A DNA stretch of 48,524 nt from Lentisphaerales bacterium (GTDB taxonomy: Bacteria > Verrucomicrobiota > Lentisphaeria > Lentisphaerales > Lentisphaeraceae): assembly GCA_022446985.1 (NCBI GenBank), contig JAKVBD010000038.1, positions 1-48,524 on the forward strand. Direction: 5' to 3'. Position 1 is the first letter of the stretch. Each line of letters opens with the position of its first letter. Of the stretch, positions 16,692-24,858 are shown piece by piece. The translations under genes were made by a program, and so were the position numbers. The notes beneath the pieces are model-generated. The model had not been told where the DNA came from. It did no database searches and saw only the letters and a program-made list of their open reading frames with translations.

Positions 16692-18344
16692 TTGAAAGCG
16701 GTATTAGCTATAGCCATTCAAACGGCTAGATCATCTATACGATCTAAAGTATTTTTTATTTTACTACTCATCATCGGTGTGGCGACGGGGCTATTGCCAG
16801 ACTCTGTCATGGGAGATGCAACACTTGCCGGTGAGTTCAAAATTAGAATCAACTACTCAATAGGTATAATTACCTTTTTGACAGGTATGGCGGCTCTTTG
16901 GGTTGGTACTGTAAACATAGCCGGTGAAGTAGAGGGATACCAGATTCATATGGTAGTGACCAAACCTGTCAGTAATTTTCAGTTGTGGTTTGGTAAGTTT
17001 CTCGGTGTTGCCACTTTAAGTTTAGTTATTCTTTACACTTCTTCAGCATACATTTATTGGCGTATAGATAGCGAGGTTGAAGCTATTCGTTCAGAACTGG
17101 TGGATAAATCGGGGCGTTTACTGATCGAAGCTAAAGAGAAATTAAATGATGATCAGAAACAAACTTTAGCAGAACCTGTCAATTTTCTTCTCGGGTATCT
17201 TGGCAAATATACGACAGAAGAAGAGAGAAGTTTTTTTAAGTCTTTGAAAAATATCGAAAGTCCGGAGAAGGAAACGGTACGTTCTCGTTTATTGCCACTT
17301 GTTAAAAAGTTTAGAGAGTTTGATGAGTTAAATGATGAAGTTTTGATTGGCAGGAATTTTTACTCTTGGCAAAGACCTGATTTTACCCAGTTAGCATTAG
17401 AAAGAATCGAAAAAGGAATGGCTAGTTTAGGTCGGGATAACTTTGATGACAGTAAAATGTCTATGAAAATTAAAGAAATGGCCAGAGCACTCGAAAGTAA
17501 AGCGGGTTCACTTCCTCCTGCAACAGCAAACCAACCACAACCGACTCCAAAGATATTTATGTTTTCAAATCTTCCAGAAGTGGCAGAAGATGTTCCTGTA
17601 TTTATTCGCCTTCGCTTATTTGCTGGAGATTCTCTGGATCAAAAACCAAGAAATACGATGATTGGTTTTGCGCTGGTCGACGAAGAACAAAAACCTTTAG
17701 GGCAAATCCTGCCTGTTGGTTTGAAGACAACAGAATTCTACTCCTACAGAATTCCTGCAGCAGCTTTACAAAAACGTCAAACTTTAGGTGTTACCATTTT
17801 TAATTATGATCATATGGGGCGCAGAGGTAATGACACTAAGCCACCTAAAGAATTGGTGATTCAGGCAAAAGATGGTCCTTATATCCTTATCGGGCAAACT
17901 TCCTTTTTTAGTAATTACTGGCGCTGTATATTACTTGTTGGTTTATTTATCGCTTTTCTAGTAATTGTAGGCACTGCGACAGGTTTGTGTTTTTCTACAC
18001 CGGTAGCTGTTATGCTGTCTGTCTCATATATAATTATTGGTGTTGGTATATCTTCTGTATTATCAACTGAATCACAATATGAGGTCGAAAAAGTGCAGGG
18101 AGATACAGCTAAAGAGTACGAAAAAGGTGGGGTAGCTGGAGTTTATTTTAAACTACTTAAAAATACCATGGTTTCAGCAGAGACCTTTAGTCGTATGGAA
18201 AGTGTTTCTTCGGGGCGCAGTATTGACTGGCCTCTCATTATTAAAGTTTTTTTATATGACTTCATACTGAAAGGATTACCATTGATACTTCTAGGTTTGT
18301 ATGCACTTCACAGGCGTGAGTTGGGGCTGGTGGTGCGTAAATGA
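16692..18344 (+). CDS. ABC-2 type permease-like membrane protein
   Basis: A 550-residue integral membrane protein. Hydrophobic segments lie at about 20-35, 55-75, 93-115 and, after a large extracytoplasmic region (about 120-405), at 410-450 and 515-540. The N-terminus (AIQTARSSIRSKVFFILLLI) and the segment MVVTKPVSNFQLWFGKFLG are typical of ABC-2 family exporter permeases, where KPVSR-like motifs follow the second membrane segment. No ATP-binding subunit is encoded nearby. Translation starts at a TTG (16692) with a strong AGGAAGG 4 bases upstream. It overlaps the next gene by 4 bp (ATGA), so the two products probably act together. Substrate is unknown. Confidence 0.75.
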   Translation: MKAVLAIAIQTARSSIRSKVFFILLLIIGVATGLLPDSVMGDATLAGEFKIRINYSIGIITFLTGMAALWVGTVNIAGEVEGYQIHMVVTKPVSNFQLWFGKFLGVATLSLVILYTSSAYIYWRIDSEVEAIRSELVDKSGRLLIEAKEKLNDDQKQTLAEPVNFLLGYLGKYTTEEERSFFKSLKNIESPEKETVRSRLLPLVKKFREFDELNDEVLIGRNFYSWQRPDFTQLALERIEKGMASLGRDNFDDSKMSMKIKEMARALESKAGSLPPATANQPQPTPKIFMFSNLPEVAEDVPVFIRLRLFAGDSLDQKPRNTMIGFALVDEEQKPLGQILPVGLKTTEFYSYRIPAAALQKRQTLGVTIFNYDHMGRRGNDTKPPKELVIQAKDGPYILIGQTSFFSNYWRCILLVGLFIAFLVIVGTATGLCFSTPVAVMLSVSYIIIGVGISSVLSTESQYEVEKVQGDTAKEYEKGGVAGVYFKLLKNTMVSAETFSRMESVSSGRSIDWPLIIKVFLYDFILKGLPLILLGLYALHRRELGLVVRK

Positions 18345-20146
18345 GACGTAATTTTCTCTACAAAATTGGGGCTTTGCTCCTTATAATAGTTTTAATATTT
18401 ACCTCTTCTATGCAGCAATTGAAACTGGATGATATGCGTAATGAATTAGGCATAAATGACTCTAGCGACATTAGTGATAAGTCGCCGGCTGTGGTGTTCA
18501 CAACTATAGCTCTAGGAAGTTTCAGAGGGTTTATAGCCAATTTGCTCTTCTTGAGAAGTAACCGTATGCAAGAAGAAAGGCGCTACTATGAATTGCACCA
18601 GTTAGCTAAGTGGATACGCACTCTGCAACCGCGTTACACCAAAGCTATTGCCTTTATGGCATGGAATATGTCCTATAATATTTCGGTGACTTTTGATACA
18701 CCGCAAGAACGTTGGGTATGGGTTCAGAAGGGAATTGATCTTTACTTAGATGCCATAAAAAACCATTCAGGAGATCCTGATCTCTATTGGGAGTTTGGAT
18801 GGATTTTCCAGCATAAGATGGGCATGAATCTTGATGATGCCAACCGTTATTATAAGCAGCAATGGGCACTTCAAATGCTTAAGCTTCTTAAGGAAAAGCC
18901 AAATTTGGAACTTTTGGCCAATGGTCCTAGAAATCCAGCTATATTGTATGCGAAATTGAACAGGATGGGATTTTCTGAGTTTAATGATTTGCTAGAAGCT
19001 TATAAGATGGAATTCACAGATTTGGCAGCAACGGTTTTAGCCACTAAAGATCTTGAACTTCCTGAAAAGATAACCAAGTACCTTAAGGAAGAAAAATGGC
19101 AGCAGGAAGTTGTAAAGTTTATCAAAGCTACAGAGTTGGAACGCCATGACGCCGGTACACTTTACTATCTGTTAGATGGCATTGTTGATCTTCAAGGAGT
19201 TTTAAAAAGTACTCCTGAAAAATGGGATTTTGCAGCTTTTGAAAAACGTTTTAGAGAATTAGGTCGTTTACCTCAAGTTGTTTCAGATGGAATTGTTTTA
19301 GCTCCCAGAGCAAAGGCCGAAGTGGTTGACATTATAGATTCCTTTGTGCGCGATAAATGGGCCTGGGATGAGTATCGCCTGGATGTTCGTAAAATAGCAG
19401 CTATCAATGAAGAGTATGGTAATCTCGATTGGCGAGTCGCTGAGACGCATGCAATTTACTGGGCCAAGGTTGGCTTAGAAAAGAACCCTGATCACATACA
19501 GTGTACACGTATGGTCTCACAAGCTCTCAAAGACGTTGTCGATAGAGGCAAACTCTTGTACTTCAATAGTGAAACTCATCAGTCCATAGACTGGACTTAC
19601 AATGTTGATCTGGTTAAACCAATCAGCGAAATACTAGAAGCGAATATTGAAAGTCTTGACGAAAATAAAAGGAGTACTTTCGAAACAGGTTATAACAACT
19701 TTCTCATAGATGCTGTCGTGGCGATGTATGTCTATAATCGCAAAAAGGAAGCCGCAGAATTTTATAGAAAGCTGAAGAAACGCAATCCCGGAGCTTATAC
19801 AAAGCCACTCAATACTTTTGTAACTCCTGAGGTTGGAGAAGATCTTAGCAGCATGAATGAAGACCAGGCTCGCTCAGTTCTTGAAGGCTTTTTGGTAAGG
19901 TCATTTCAACAGGTTCTTTATGAAAATGTTGAGCAAGCGCAATTTTGGTTTGTACGTGCAGTTAATGTCTATACAATGTTTAAAGATAAAACCAAGAATC
20001 GCAAAGGCCGTCAGGGTTGGACTAGTGAGTTTTCGGTAATGTCAAAGAGAGCTTTAGATTATGTTATTACACAAGCGCCAACCAAGGCTTTAGCTCTACA
20101 AAATTTTTATGACTCAGTTATGAAGACCTCCAAAGCCAAGGATTAA
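18341..20146 (+). CDS. Large membrane-anchored protein coupled to the permease
   Basis: A 601-residue protein with one N-terminal membrane anchor (LYKIGALLLIIVLIFTSSM, about residues 5-23) and a long, mostly helical extracytoplasmic body. The helices carry TPR-like features (residues about 80-180: YYELHQLAKWIRTLQPRYTKA, GIDLYLDAIKNHSGDPDLYWEFGWI), a layout seen in solenoid scaffold proteins. I do not recognise a named family. The ATG lies inside the TGA of the permease gene (ATGA at 18341-18344), which implies translational coupling and a common complex, presumably at the inner membrane. The last 100 residues contain another helical repeat-like pair (QARSVLEGFLVRSFQQVLYE). The role may be secretion or envelope assembly, but that is a guess. 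Confidence 0.75.
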   Translation: MRRNFLYKIGALLLIIVLIFTSSMQQLKLDDMRNELGINDSSDISDKSPAVVFTTIALGSFRGFIANLLFLRSNRMQEERRYYELHQLAKWIRTLQPRYTKAIAFMAWNMSYNISVTFDTPQERWVWVQKGIDLYLDAIKNHSGDPDLYWEFGWIFQHKMGMNLDDANRYYKQQWALQMLKLLKEKPNLELLANGPRNPAILYAKLNRMGFSEFNDLLEAYKMEFTDLAATVLATKDLELPEKITKYLKEEKWQQEVVKFIKATELERHDAGTLYYLLDGIVDLQGVLKSTPEKWDFAAFEKRFRELGRLPQVVSDGIVLAPRAKAEVVDIIDSFVRDKWAWDEYRLDVRKIAAINEEYGNLDWRVAETHAIYWAKVGLEKNPDHIQCTRMVSQALKDVVDRGKLLYFNSETHQSIDWTYNVDLVKPISEILEANIESLDENKRSTFETGYNNFLIDAVVAMYVYNRKKEAAEFYRKLKKRNPGAYTKPLNTFVTPEVGEDLSSMNEDQARSVLEGFLVRSFQQVLYENVEQAQFWFVRAVNVYTMFKDKTKNRKGRQGWTSEFSVMSKRALDYVITQAPTKALALQNFYDSVMKTSKAKD

Positions 20147-20250
20147 ACTTAAAATCAGTATCTTTTACTAATTAATTTGGCTGAAAAATTTGAACTTTCC
20201 TTAATTGTCCTATCTTAAGGGATATTTAATAACGGATAACTTTGTACTAG

Positions 20251-21903
20251 ATGAGTTCAGAAAGATTTGACTACTTAGTGATTGGCAGTGGAATCGCTGG
20301 TTTATTTGCAGCTATAAAAGCTGCAGAAAAAGGCAGTGTAGCTCTGGTCACTAAAAGAAAACTGTTCGATTGTAATTCTGTTTATGCGCAGGGGGGGATT
20401 TCTTGCGTAATGGAAGGCATCAACAAAAAAGACAGTTTTGAGTCCCACATCAAAGATACTTTAGACGCTGGAGCCGGCCTTTGTAACAAAGAGGCAGTTA
20501 GTGTCATTGTTAACGGTGCTCCAGAATGTATAGCAGATCTTATAGAACTCGGTGTTAAATTCACCAAGCGAGGTGAAGTCGAAGATGATTGCACAATAGA
20601 AGAAAGCGATAAGTATGACCTTGGGAAAGAGGGGGGGCATAGTCGACGTCGAATTTTGCATGCTGGAGATGTAACTGGTGAAGAGTTAATTCGAGCATTG
20701 GTAAAAGTTTGCCGAGAGCATGAGGATATTAAGGTTTTTGAAAACCATCATGCAATCGATCTTCTAACGACATCTCGCTTAGGCTGGGGCGATGAAAATA
20801 ACCAATGTATGGGAGCTTACATTCTTGATGTCGATCAGGATAAAGTAAAAACCTTTCATAGTAATATAACTATTCTGGCTACAGGTGGTGCTGGTAAAGT
20901 TTACCAATACACAACGAATCCTGATATTGCGACTGGAGATGGTGTTGCTATGGCCTATAGAGCGAATGCTCAGATAGCCAATATGGAATTTTTCCAATTT
21001 CACCCAACTTGTTTGTATCACCATAAAACTAAATCTTTCCTCATAAGTGAAGCTGTTCGTGGTGAAGGTGCCGTTTTAAAAATTAAGAAACGTGGTAAGT
21101 ATGTCGAGTTTATGGATAAATACCATGAACTTAAGAGCTTAGCGCCTAGAGATATAGTAGCTCGTGCAATTGACCGTGAGCTAAAAGAAACTGGTGAAAA
21201 GTGTGTTTATCTGAATATTACACACCATCCCGTAGAAGTTTTGCAAAAACGCTTTCCATCTATCTATGAAAAGTGTCAGTCTTTGGGAATCGATATGGCA
21301 AAAGATGTGATTCCAGTGGTTCCTGCCGCTCACTATTGTTGTGGTGGAATTAAGACAGATTTGAAAGGGCGCTCTTCACTTGATAGGCTTTATGGAATAG
21401 GTGAAGTCGCTTGCACTGGTTTACATGGTGCAAATCGCTTAGCAAGTAATTCATTGATGGAAGCAGTGGTCTTGGCAAATAATGCTGTCGAAGATGCTCA
21501 CAAGCGCAATCAGAAATGTAATGGTGCTGCTATTATTGCTCAATTTAATTCTATTCCAGATTGGTCTAGAGGAAATGCTACAGACTCAGATGAACAGGTC
21601 GTCATTACTCACAACTGGCAGGAAATTCGCTCTTTCATGTGGGATTACGTCGGAATATTTAGAACGACTAAAAGGCTGCAAAGAGCCAAGCGACGCATTC
21701 GCAATATTCAGCAGGAAATCAATCATTATTATTGGAATTTCGTTATTACTCCAGACTTAATTGAGTTGAGAAACCTGGCTTGCATTGCAGAGTTGATAAT
21801 AGATTCAGCCCTTTCTAGAAAAGAATCTCGCGGGCTGCACTATAACTCTGACTACGAAAATACCAGCAATGCCGTGCTAGAAACTATTATTAGAAGAAGA
21901 TAA
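20251..21903 (+). CDS. nadB: L-aspartate oxidase NadB
   Basis: NadB oxidises L-aspartate to iminoaspartate with FAD, the first step of de novo NAD synthesis. The 550-residue protein has the N-terminal FAD Rossmann motif YLVIGSGIAGLFAAIKAAE, the NadB-typical SVYAQGGISCVM, HSRRRILHAGDVTGEEL, the active-site block MEFFQFHPTCLYHH then LISEAVRGEGAVL, VPAAHYCCGGIKTD and LYGIGEVACTGLHGANRLASNSLMEAV. Length equals the family norm. The region 20147-20250 upstream is AT-rich and must hold its promoter, but I see no clear Shine-Dalgarno near ATG 20251. nadA and nadC are not in the window. trmB follows after 4 bp. Confidence 0.95.
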   Translation: MSSERFDYLVIGSGIAGLFAAIKAAEKGSVALVTKRKLFDCNSVYAQGGISCVMEGINKKDSFESHIKDTLDAGAGLCNKEAVSVIVNGAPECIADLIELGVKFTKRGEVEDDCTIEESDKYDLGKEGGHSRRRILHAGDVTGEELIRALVKVCREHEDIKVFENHHAIDLLTTSRLGWGDENNQCMGAYILDVDQDKVKTFHSNITILATGGAGKVYQYTTNPDIATGDGVAMAYRANAQIANMEFFQFHPTCLYHHKTKSFLISEAVRGEGAVLKIKKRGKYVEFMDKYHELKSLAPRDIVARAIDRELKETGEKCVYLNITHHPVEVLQKRFPSIYEKCQSLGIDMAKDVIPVVPAAHYCCGGIKTDLKGRSSLDRLYGIGEVACTGLHGANRLASNSLMEAVVLANNAVEDAHKRNQKCNGAAIIAQFNSIPDWSRGNATDSDEQVVITHNWQEIRSFMWDYVGIFRTTKRLQRAKRRIRNIQQEINHYYWNFVITPDLIELRNLACIAELIIDSALSRKESRGLHYNSDYENTSNAVLETIIRRR

Positions 21904-21907
21904 TTTA

Positions 21908-22518
21908 ATGGCCCTCAAAAACGCTAAAACAACTAATTTTTTAACTGGTGAATATAAAGTCATTGACCCTAAATTCGGGGGGGACTACAAAAGAGTAGAA
22001 TTGGATCTTGGATGTGGCAAAGGTGGTTTTTCTCTGGAAGTGGCGAAGAGAAATCCAGATTCCATAGTTCTCGCAGCTGACATTAAGGCTAATCGTTTGT
22101 CTAAGATTAATAACAAAGCTGCAGTCATGAAAGTGACCAACCTTGAAACCTTAAGAGTGATGGCCTGGGATTTAATTGGGTATCAACTACCTCCAAATTC
22201 CATCGATCGTTTGCATATTTAAGTGCGGGCCCATGGCCAAAAAATAAGCATAAAGGAAATAGACAGGTAACTTCAGAGTTTCTAGGGGCTATAACCAGAG
22301 TTTTAAAAGACGGCGGTGTTTTACATTTGTCGACAGATGACAGGCCTTATTTACAATGGATGAGAGAAGCAATTGCTCCTTTAAAACAGTACATCCCTTA
22401 CGAAGAGGGAATAGCAGATGTTGCAGATATTGAAACTGAGTTTGAGAGACACTATGTAAAAGTCGGTAAAGGTGTTGTCCATATGAGTTTTAAGTTGAAT
22501 AAATCAACAAATCCATAA
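21908..22518 (+). pseudogene. trmB: tRNA (guanine-N7)-methyltransferase TrmB, split by a single-base frameshift
   Basis: TrmB methylates G46 of tRNA with S-adenosylmethionine. The first frame gives the SAM-binding motif VELDLGCGKGGFSLEVAKRNP and AADIKANRL, then IDRLHI and a TAA at 22220-22222. Moving back one base continues LSAGPWPKNKHKGNRQVTSEFL, the TrmB catalytic/tRNA-binding signature (compare DPWPKKRHxKRR), and runs to 22518. Joined, the product is 203 residues, slightly short but normal for the family. The break is in the T run at 22218-22220, consistent with one missing T. The gene is 4 bp after nadB and 15 bp before a small gene, which itself carries a similar break. Confidence 0.85.
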
Positions 22519-22533
22519 CTGAGGAGTTTATTT

Positions 22534-22784
22534 ATGACAAAGAAAAAACAGCAGTAGAACCACGAAGTGCTGGTCGACGTGAGATCGGTCAAATCCGCGC
22601 TAAACTCAATAGTATGGCTACGACGCAGCTTAAATCTTTTTACGCTGGCTTTCTACCTGCCGAACTAGACTCTCATTTAAAAGCAATAAATAAAGTTCTT
22701 GATGCAAGGAAAGAACAAGAATTTGCTGCCGCCGAAGAACAGATAAAAGCCTTGCAAGATAAAATTAAAAGTTTGAAAGGTTAA
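22534..22784 (+). pseudogene. Small helical protein gene, interrupted by one base in an A6 run
   Basis: GAGGAG at 22521-22526 precedes ATG 22534. The zero frame gives only MTKKKQQ and stops at 22555-22557. Adding one A to the A6 run (22543-22548) gives an 83-residue protein: MTKKKTAVEPRSAGRREIG, then QIRAKLNSMATTQLKSFYAG, then a C-terminal Glu/Ala/Lys-rich helix (EEQIKALQDKIKSLKG). It ends at TAA 22782-22784, overlapping the ATG of the next gene by one base (TAATG). The good ribosome binding site and the overlap show a real gene. It is soluble and helical with no recognised domain. The break may be sequence error, but an A-rich slippage site cannot be ruled out. Confidence 0.55.
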
Positions 22785-23206
22785 TGAATACTGAAGATTT
22801 AAACAGTCTTTTAGACGTTGCTCTAAGTTGTGGCTGCGATACACTTGAGTCTCAAGGTTTTGTACATCCGTTTGCAATAACACTACAACATGATGGTAGT
22901 GTACAGCGCTCAGGTGATTTAACGGATGAAGAAAAGTCTATGGACCCAGAGAAGTTGATTGAACAAATGACTGCGACATTAGCAGCCGGTGCTCGACAAA
23001 AGTTACACAAAGGTATAGCCTTGGGGATGGATGTAAAAGTTAAACGTTTTGAGTCAGAAGGTTTCGTGCGTGCTATAGAGGTCATTATTGAACATGAAGA
23101 TGGATATGGCTTTGATTGTTTCTTACCTTACAAAAAAGAAGGTGAGAAGTATATATATGGAACTGTCTTTTCAAATTCTATCCCAGCCAAGAGTTATCTC
23201 TCCTAA
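22784..23206 (+). CDS. Uncharacterised 140-residue protein
   Basis: The ATG overlaps the TAA of the preceding small gene (TAATG), suggesting coupling. The protein is acidic, with no signal or membrane segment. It begins with an amphipathic helix (LNSLLDVALSCGCDTLESQG), then FVHPFAITLQHDGSVQR and a second helix (MDPEKLIEQMTATLAAGARQK). The C-terminal half is strand-rich (GMDVKVKRFESEGFVRAIEV, DGYGFDCFLPY). The order of a helix, a PFAxxLxxDG strand and more strands recalls small conserved hypothetical proteins in many phyla whose function is unknown; I cannot name the family. It could work with the preceding 83-residue protein. Confidence 0.7.
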   Translation: MNTEDLNSLLDVALSCGCDTLESQGFVHPFAITLQHDGSVQRSGDLTDEEKSMDPEKLIEQMTATLAAGARQKLHKGIALGMDVKVKRFESEGFVRAIEVIIEHEDGYGFDCFLPYKKEGEKYIYGTVFSNSIPAKSYLS

Positions 23207-23252
23207 TCTCCTGTAAGTATCTTGAATCGCCCCTAAAAATTTCTGATAATCG

Positions 23253-23273
23253 TAATTATATTAAAGATAATTA
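23253..23273. promoter_or_regulatory. AT-rich inverted repeat upstream of ald, candidate Lrp-type operator
   Basis: TAATTAT (23253-23259) and ATAATTA (23267-23273) form a perfect 7-base inverted repeat with a 7-base spacer, centred about 38 bases before the ald ATG at 23301. Another ATAAT lies just upstream (23246-23250). Lrp/AsnC regulators bind AT-rich imperfect dyads of similar size, and ald is followed directly by an Lrp-family gene. In several bacteria an Lrp-type protein controls ald. The dyad is seen directly; its function is inference, and AT-rich palindromes arise easily by chance. Confidence 0.35.
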
Positions 23274-23300
23274 TGTGAATTCGTAAATTGGAGGGTGGCG

Positions 23301-24401
23301 ATGATTATTGGAGTTCCTAAAGAAATCAAGAAGCACGAGTATCGTGTCGGCATGCCGCCTTCACATGCAGTGATGTACATTGAAGCTGGCCACAGAGTAC
23401 TTGTAGAAAAGAGTGCTGGAGAAGGAGCAGGTTTTACTGACTCTGAATACCGCCAGGCAGGCGCCTCTATAATTTCCGATAAGAAAAAGCTTTTTGTAGA
23501 AGCTGAAATGATTATCAAAGTCAAAGAGCCTTTAGAGGAGGAGTATGAACTCTTTTCAGAAGGACAGATTTTATTTACTTACCTTCATCTTGCCGCAAAT
23601 AAAAAACTAACTAAAGCCTTGCTGAAAAAAAAGGTCGTAGGAATAGCTTACGAAACCATTCAGTTGGCAGATGGCAGTCTGCCTTGTTTAACCCCTATGA
23701 GTGAAATAGCTGGCCGTCTTTCAGTGCAGGAAGGTGCAAAGTATTTAGAAAAAGCTTTTGGCGGTCGAGGTGTATTGTTGGGGGGAGTTCCCGGGGTTCA
23801 GCGAGGCCGGGTGACAATTATTGGTGGTGGTGTTGTCGGCACAAATGCTGCAAAGATCGCTGTTGGTATTGGTGCAGATGTAACGATACTTGACTTATTA
23901 GCTAAAAGACTTGGTTATCTCGATGATATTTTCGGCTCTAAGTTACAAACACTTTATTCAAATCACGAGAATATCGTCAAATGCCTACAGACTTCAGACT
24001 TGGTCATTGGAGCAGTTTTGGTTCCTGGAGCAAAAGCTCCAAAGCTTGTAAATAAAGCAATGCTAAAATATATGCAAAAAGGCGCTGTAATTGTCGATGT
24101 TGCAGTTGATCAGGGCGGTTGCTTTGAAACGACTAAGCCTACAAGTCATGACGATCCAACTTTTACTGTAAACGGTGTGGTTCATTACTGTGTGGCAAAT
24201 ATGCCAGGTGCTGTAGCGTTAACATCGACCCAGGCATTGACGAGTGTTACACTTCCTTACGGTTTAAAGATCGCTTCAGAAGGTTGGCAAAAAGCTATAG
24301 AGAATGACCCCGCATTAAAAAAGGGGTTGAATATGGTAGAGGGCAAGTTATGCTATGAAGCTGTTGCGGACTCGTTGGGTTTGCCCTTCCAGGAAATATA
24401 G
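23301..24401 (+). CDS. ald: Alanine dehydrogenase
   Basis: Ald interconverts L-alanine and pyruvate plus ammonia using NAD. The 366-residue protein (family about 370) starts MIIGVPKEIKKHEYRVGM, keeps the substrate Arg and Lys region (IIKVKEPLEEEYELF), LFTYLHLAA with the catalytic His, the NAD-binding glycine motif TIIGGGVVGTNAAKIA, and VIVDVAVDQGGCFETTKPT, ending with NMPGAVALTSTQALTS. ATG 23301 is chosen over GTG 23295 because GGAGG at 23290-23294 is ideally spaced. An Lrp-family regulator follows 5 bp downstream and a dyad lies upstream, suggesting autoregulated control by amino acid level. It may serve alanine catabolism or ammonia assimilation. Confidence 0.95.
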   Translation: MIIGVPKEIKKHEYRVGMPPSHAVMYIEAGHRVLVEKSAGEGAGFTDSEYRQAGASIISDKKKLFVEAEMIIKVKEPLEEEYELFSEGQILFTYLHLAANKKLTKALLKKKVVGIAYETIQLADGSLPCLTPMSEIAGRLSVQEGAKYLEKAFGGRGVLLGGVPGVQRGRVTIIGGGVVGTNAAKIAVGIGADVTILDLLAKRLGYLDDIFGSKLQTLYSNHENIVKCLQTSDLVIGAVLVPGAKAPKLVNKAMLKYMQKGAVIVDVAVDQGGCFETTKPTSHDDPTFTVNGVVHYCVANMPGAVALTSTQALTSVTLPYGLKIASEGWQKAIENDPALKKGLNMVEGKLCYEAVADSLGLPFQEI

Positions 24402-24406
24402 GATAA

Positions 24407-24856
24407 ATGATGGTACAAGTTCAGTTAAATACTTTAGATTGGGATATAATCAAAGAACTTCAGTTGAATGGTAGAGAGCCAAACTCTTCTATTGCCAAAA
24501 AATTGAATGTTACTGAAGGAACTATCAGGCAGCGTGTTAAAAAGCTTCTGGAAGCCGGTGTATTGAGAGTTTCAGGTCAGCTTAATCCAGAATTCCTTGA
24601 AAGTCACCAAATGGTTTTGATGGGAGTTAACATCAAGGAAAGCAGTAAGTTACAGACTATCTTTGATGAATTAAGTAATCTGGATGAAGTTCACTCGGTT
24701 GCTATTACTTCAGGAAGATATGATCTCTTTATTCAAGTGATGGTTAATAATAACCTTGGCTTGGTAGATTTCCTTACAGATTCATTAGCAGCAATTGAAG
24801 GGATTTCTCAAACAGAGACTTTTGTACTTTTAAAGACTAAGAATTATTGGCTTTAA
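24407..24856 (+). CDS. Lrp/AsnC family transcriptional regulator
   Basis: A 149-residue protein with an N-terminal AsnC-type winged helix (LNTLDWDIIKELQLNGREPN, SIAKKLNVTEGTIRQRVKKL, about residues 7-60) and a C-terminal RAM ligand-binding domain (VLMGVNIKESSKLQTIFDEL, VAITSGRYDLFIQVMV, LAAIEGISQTETFVLLK). These regulators form octamers that bind amino acids. The gene is 5 bp after ald and shares its operon, so it likely senses alanine or a related amino acid and controls ald. Two in-frame ATGs (24407, 24410) are possible; the AGGA at 24400-24403 suits the second slightly better. The 3' end is 2 bp from the convergent gene. Confidence 0.92.
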   Translation: MMVQVQLNTLDWDIIKELQLNGREPNSSIAKKLNVTEGTIRQRVKKLLEAGVLRVSGQLNPEFLESHQMVLMGVNIKESSKLQTIFDELSNLDEVHSVAITSGRYDLFIQVMVNNNLGLVDFLTDSLAAIEGISQTETFVLLKTKNYWL

Positions 24857-24858
24857 TT

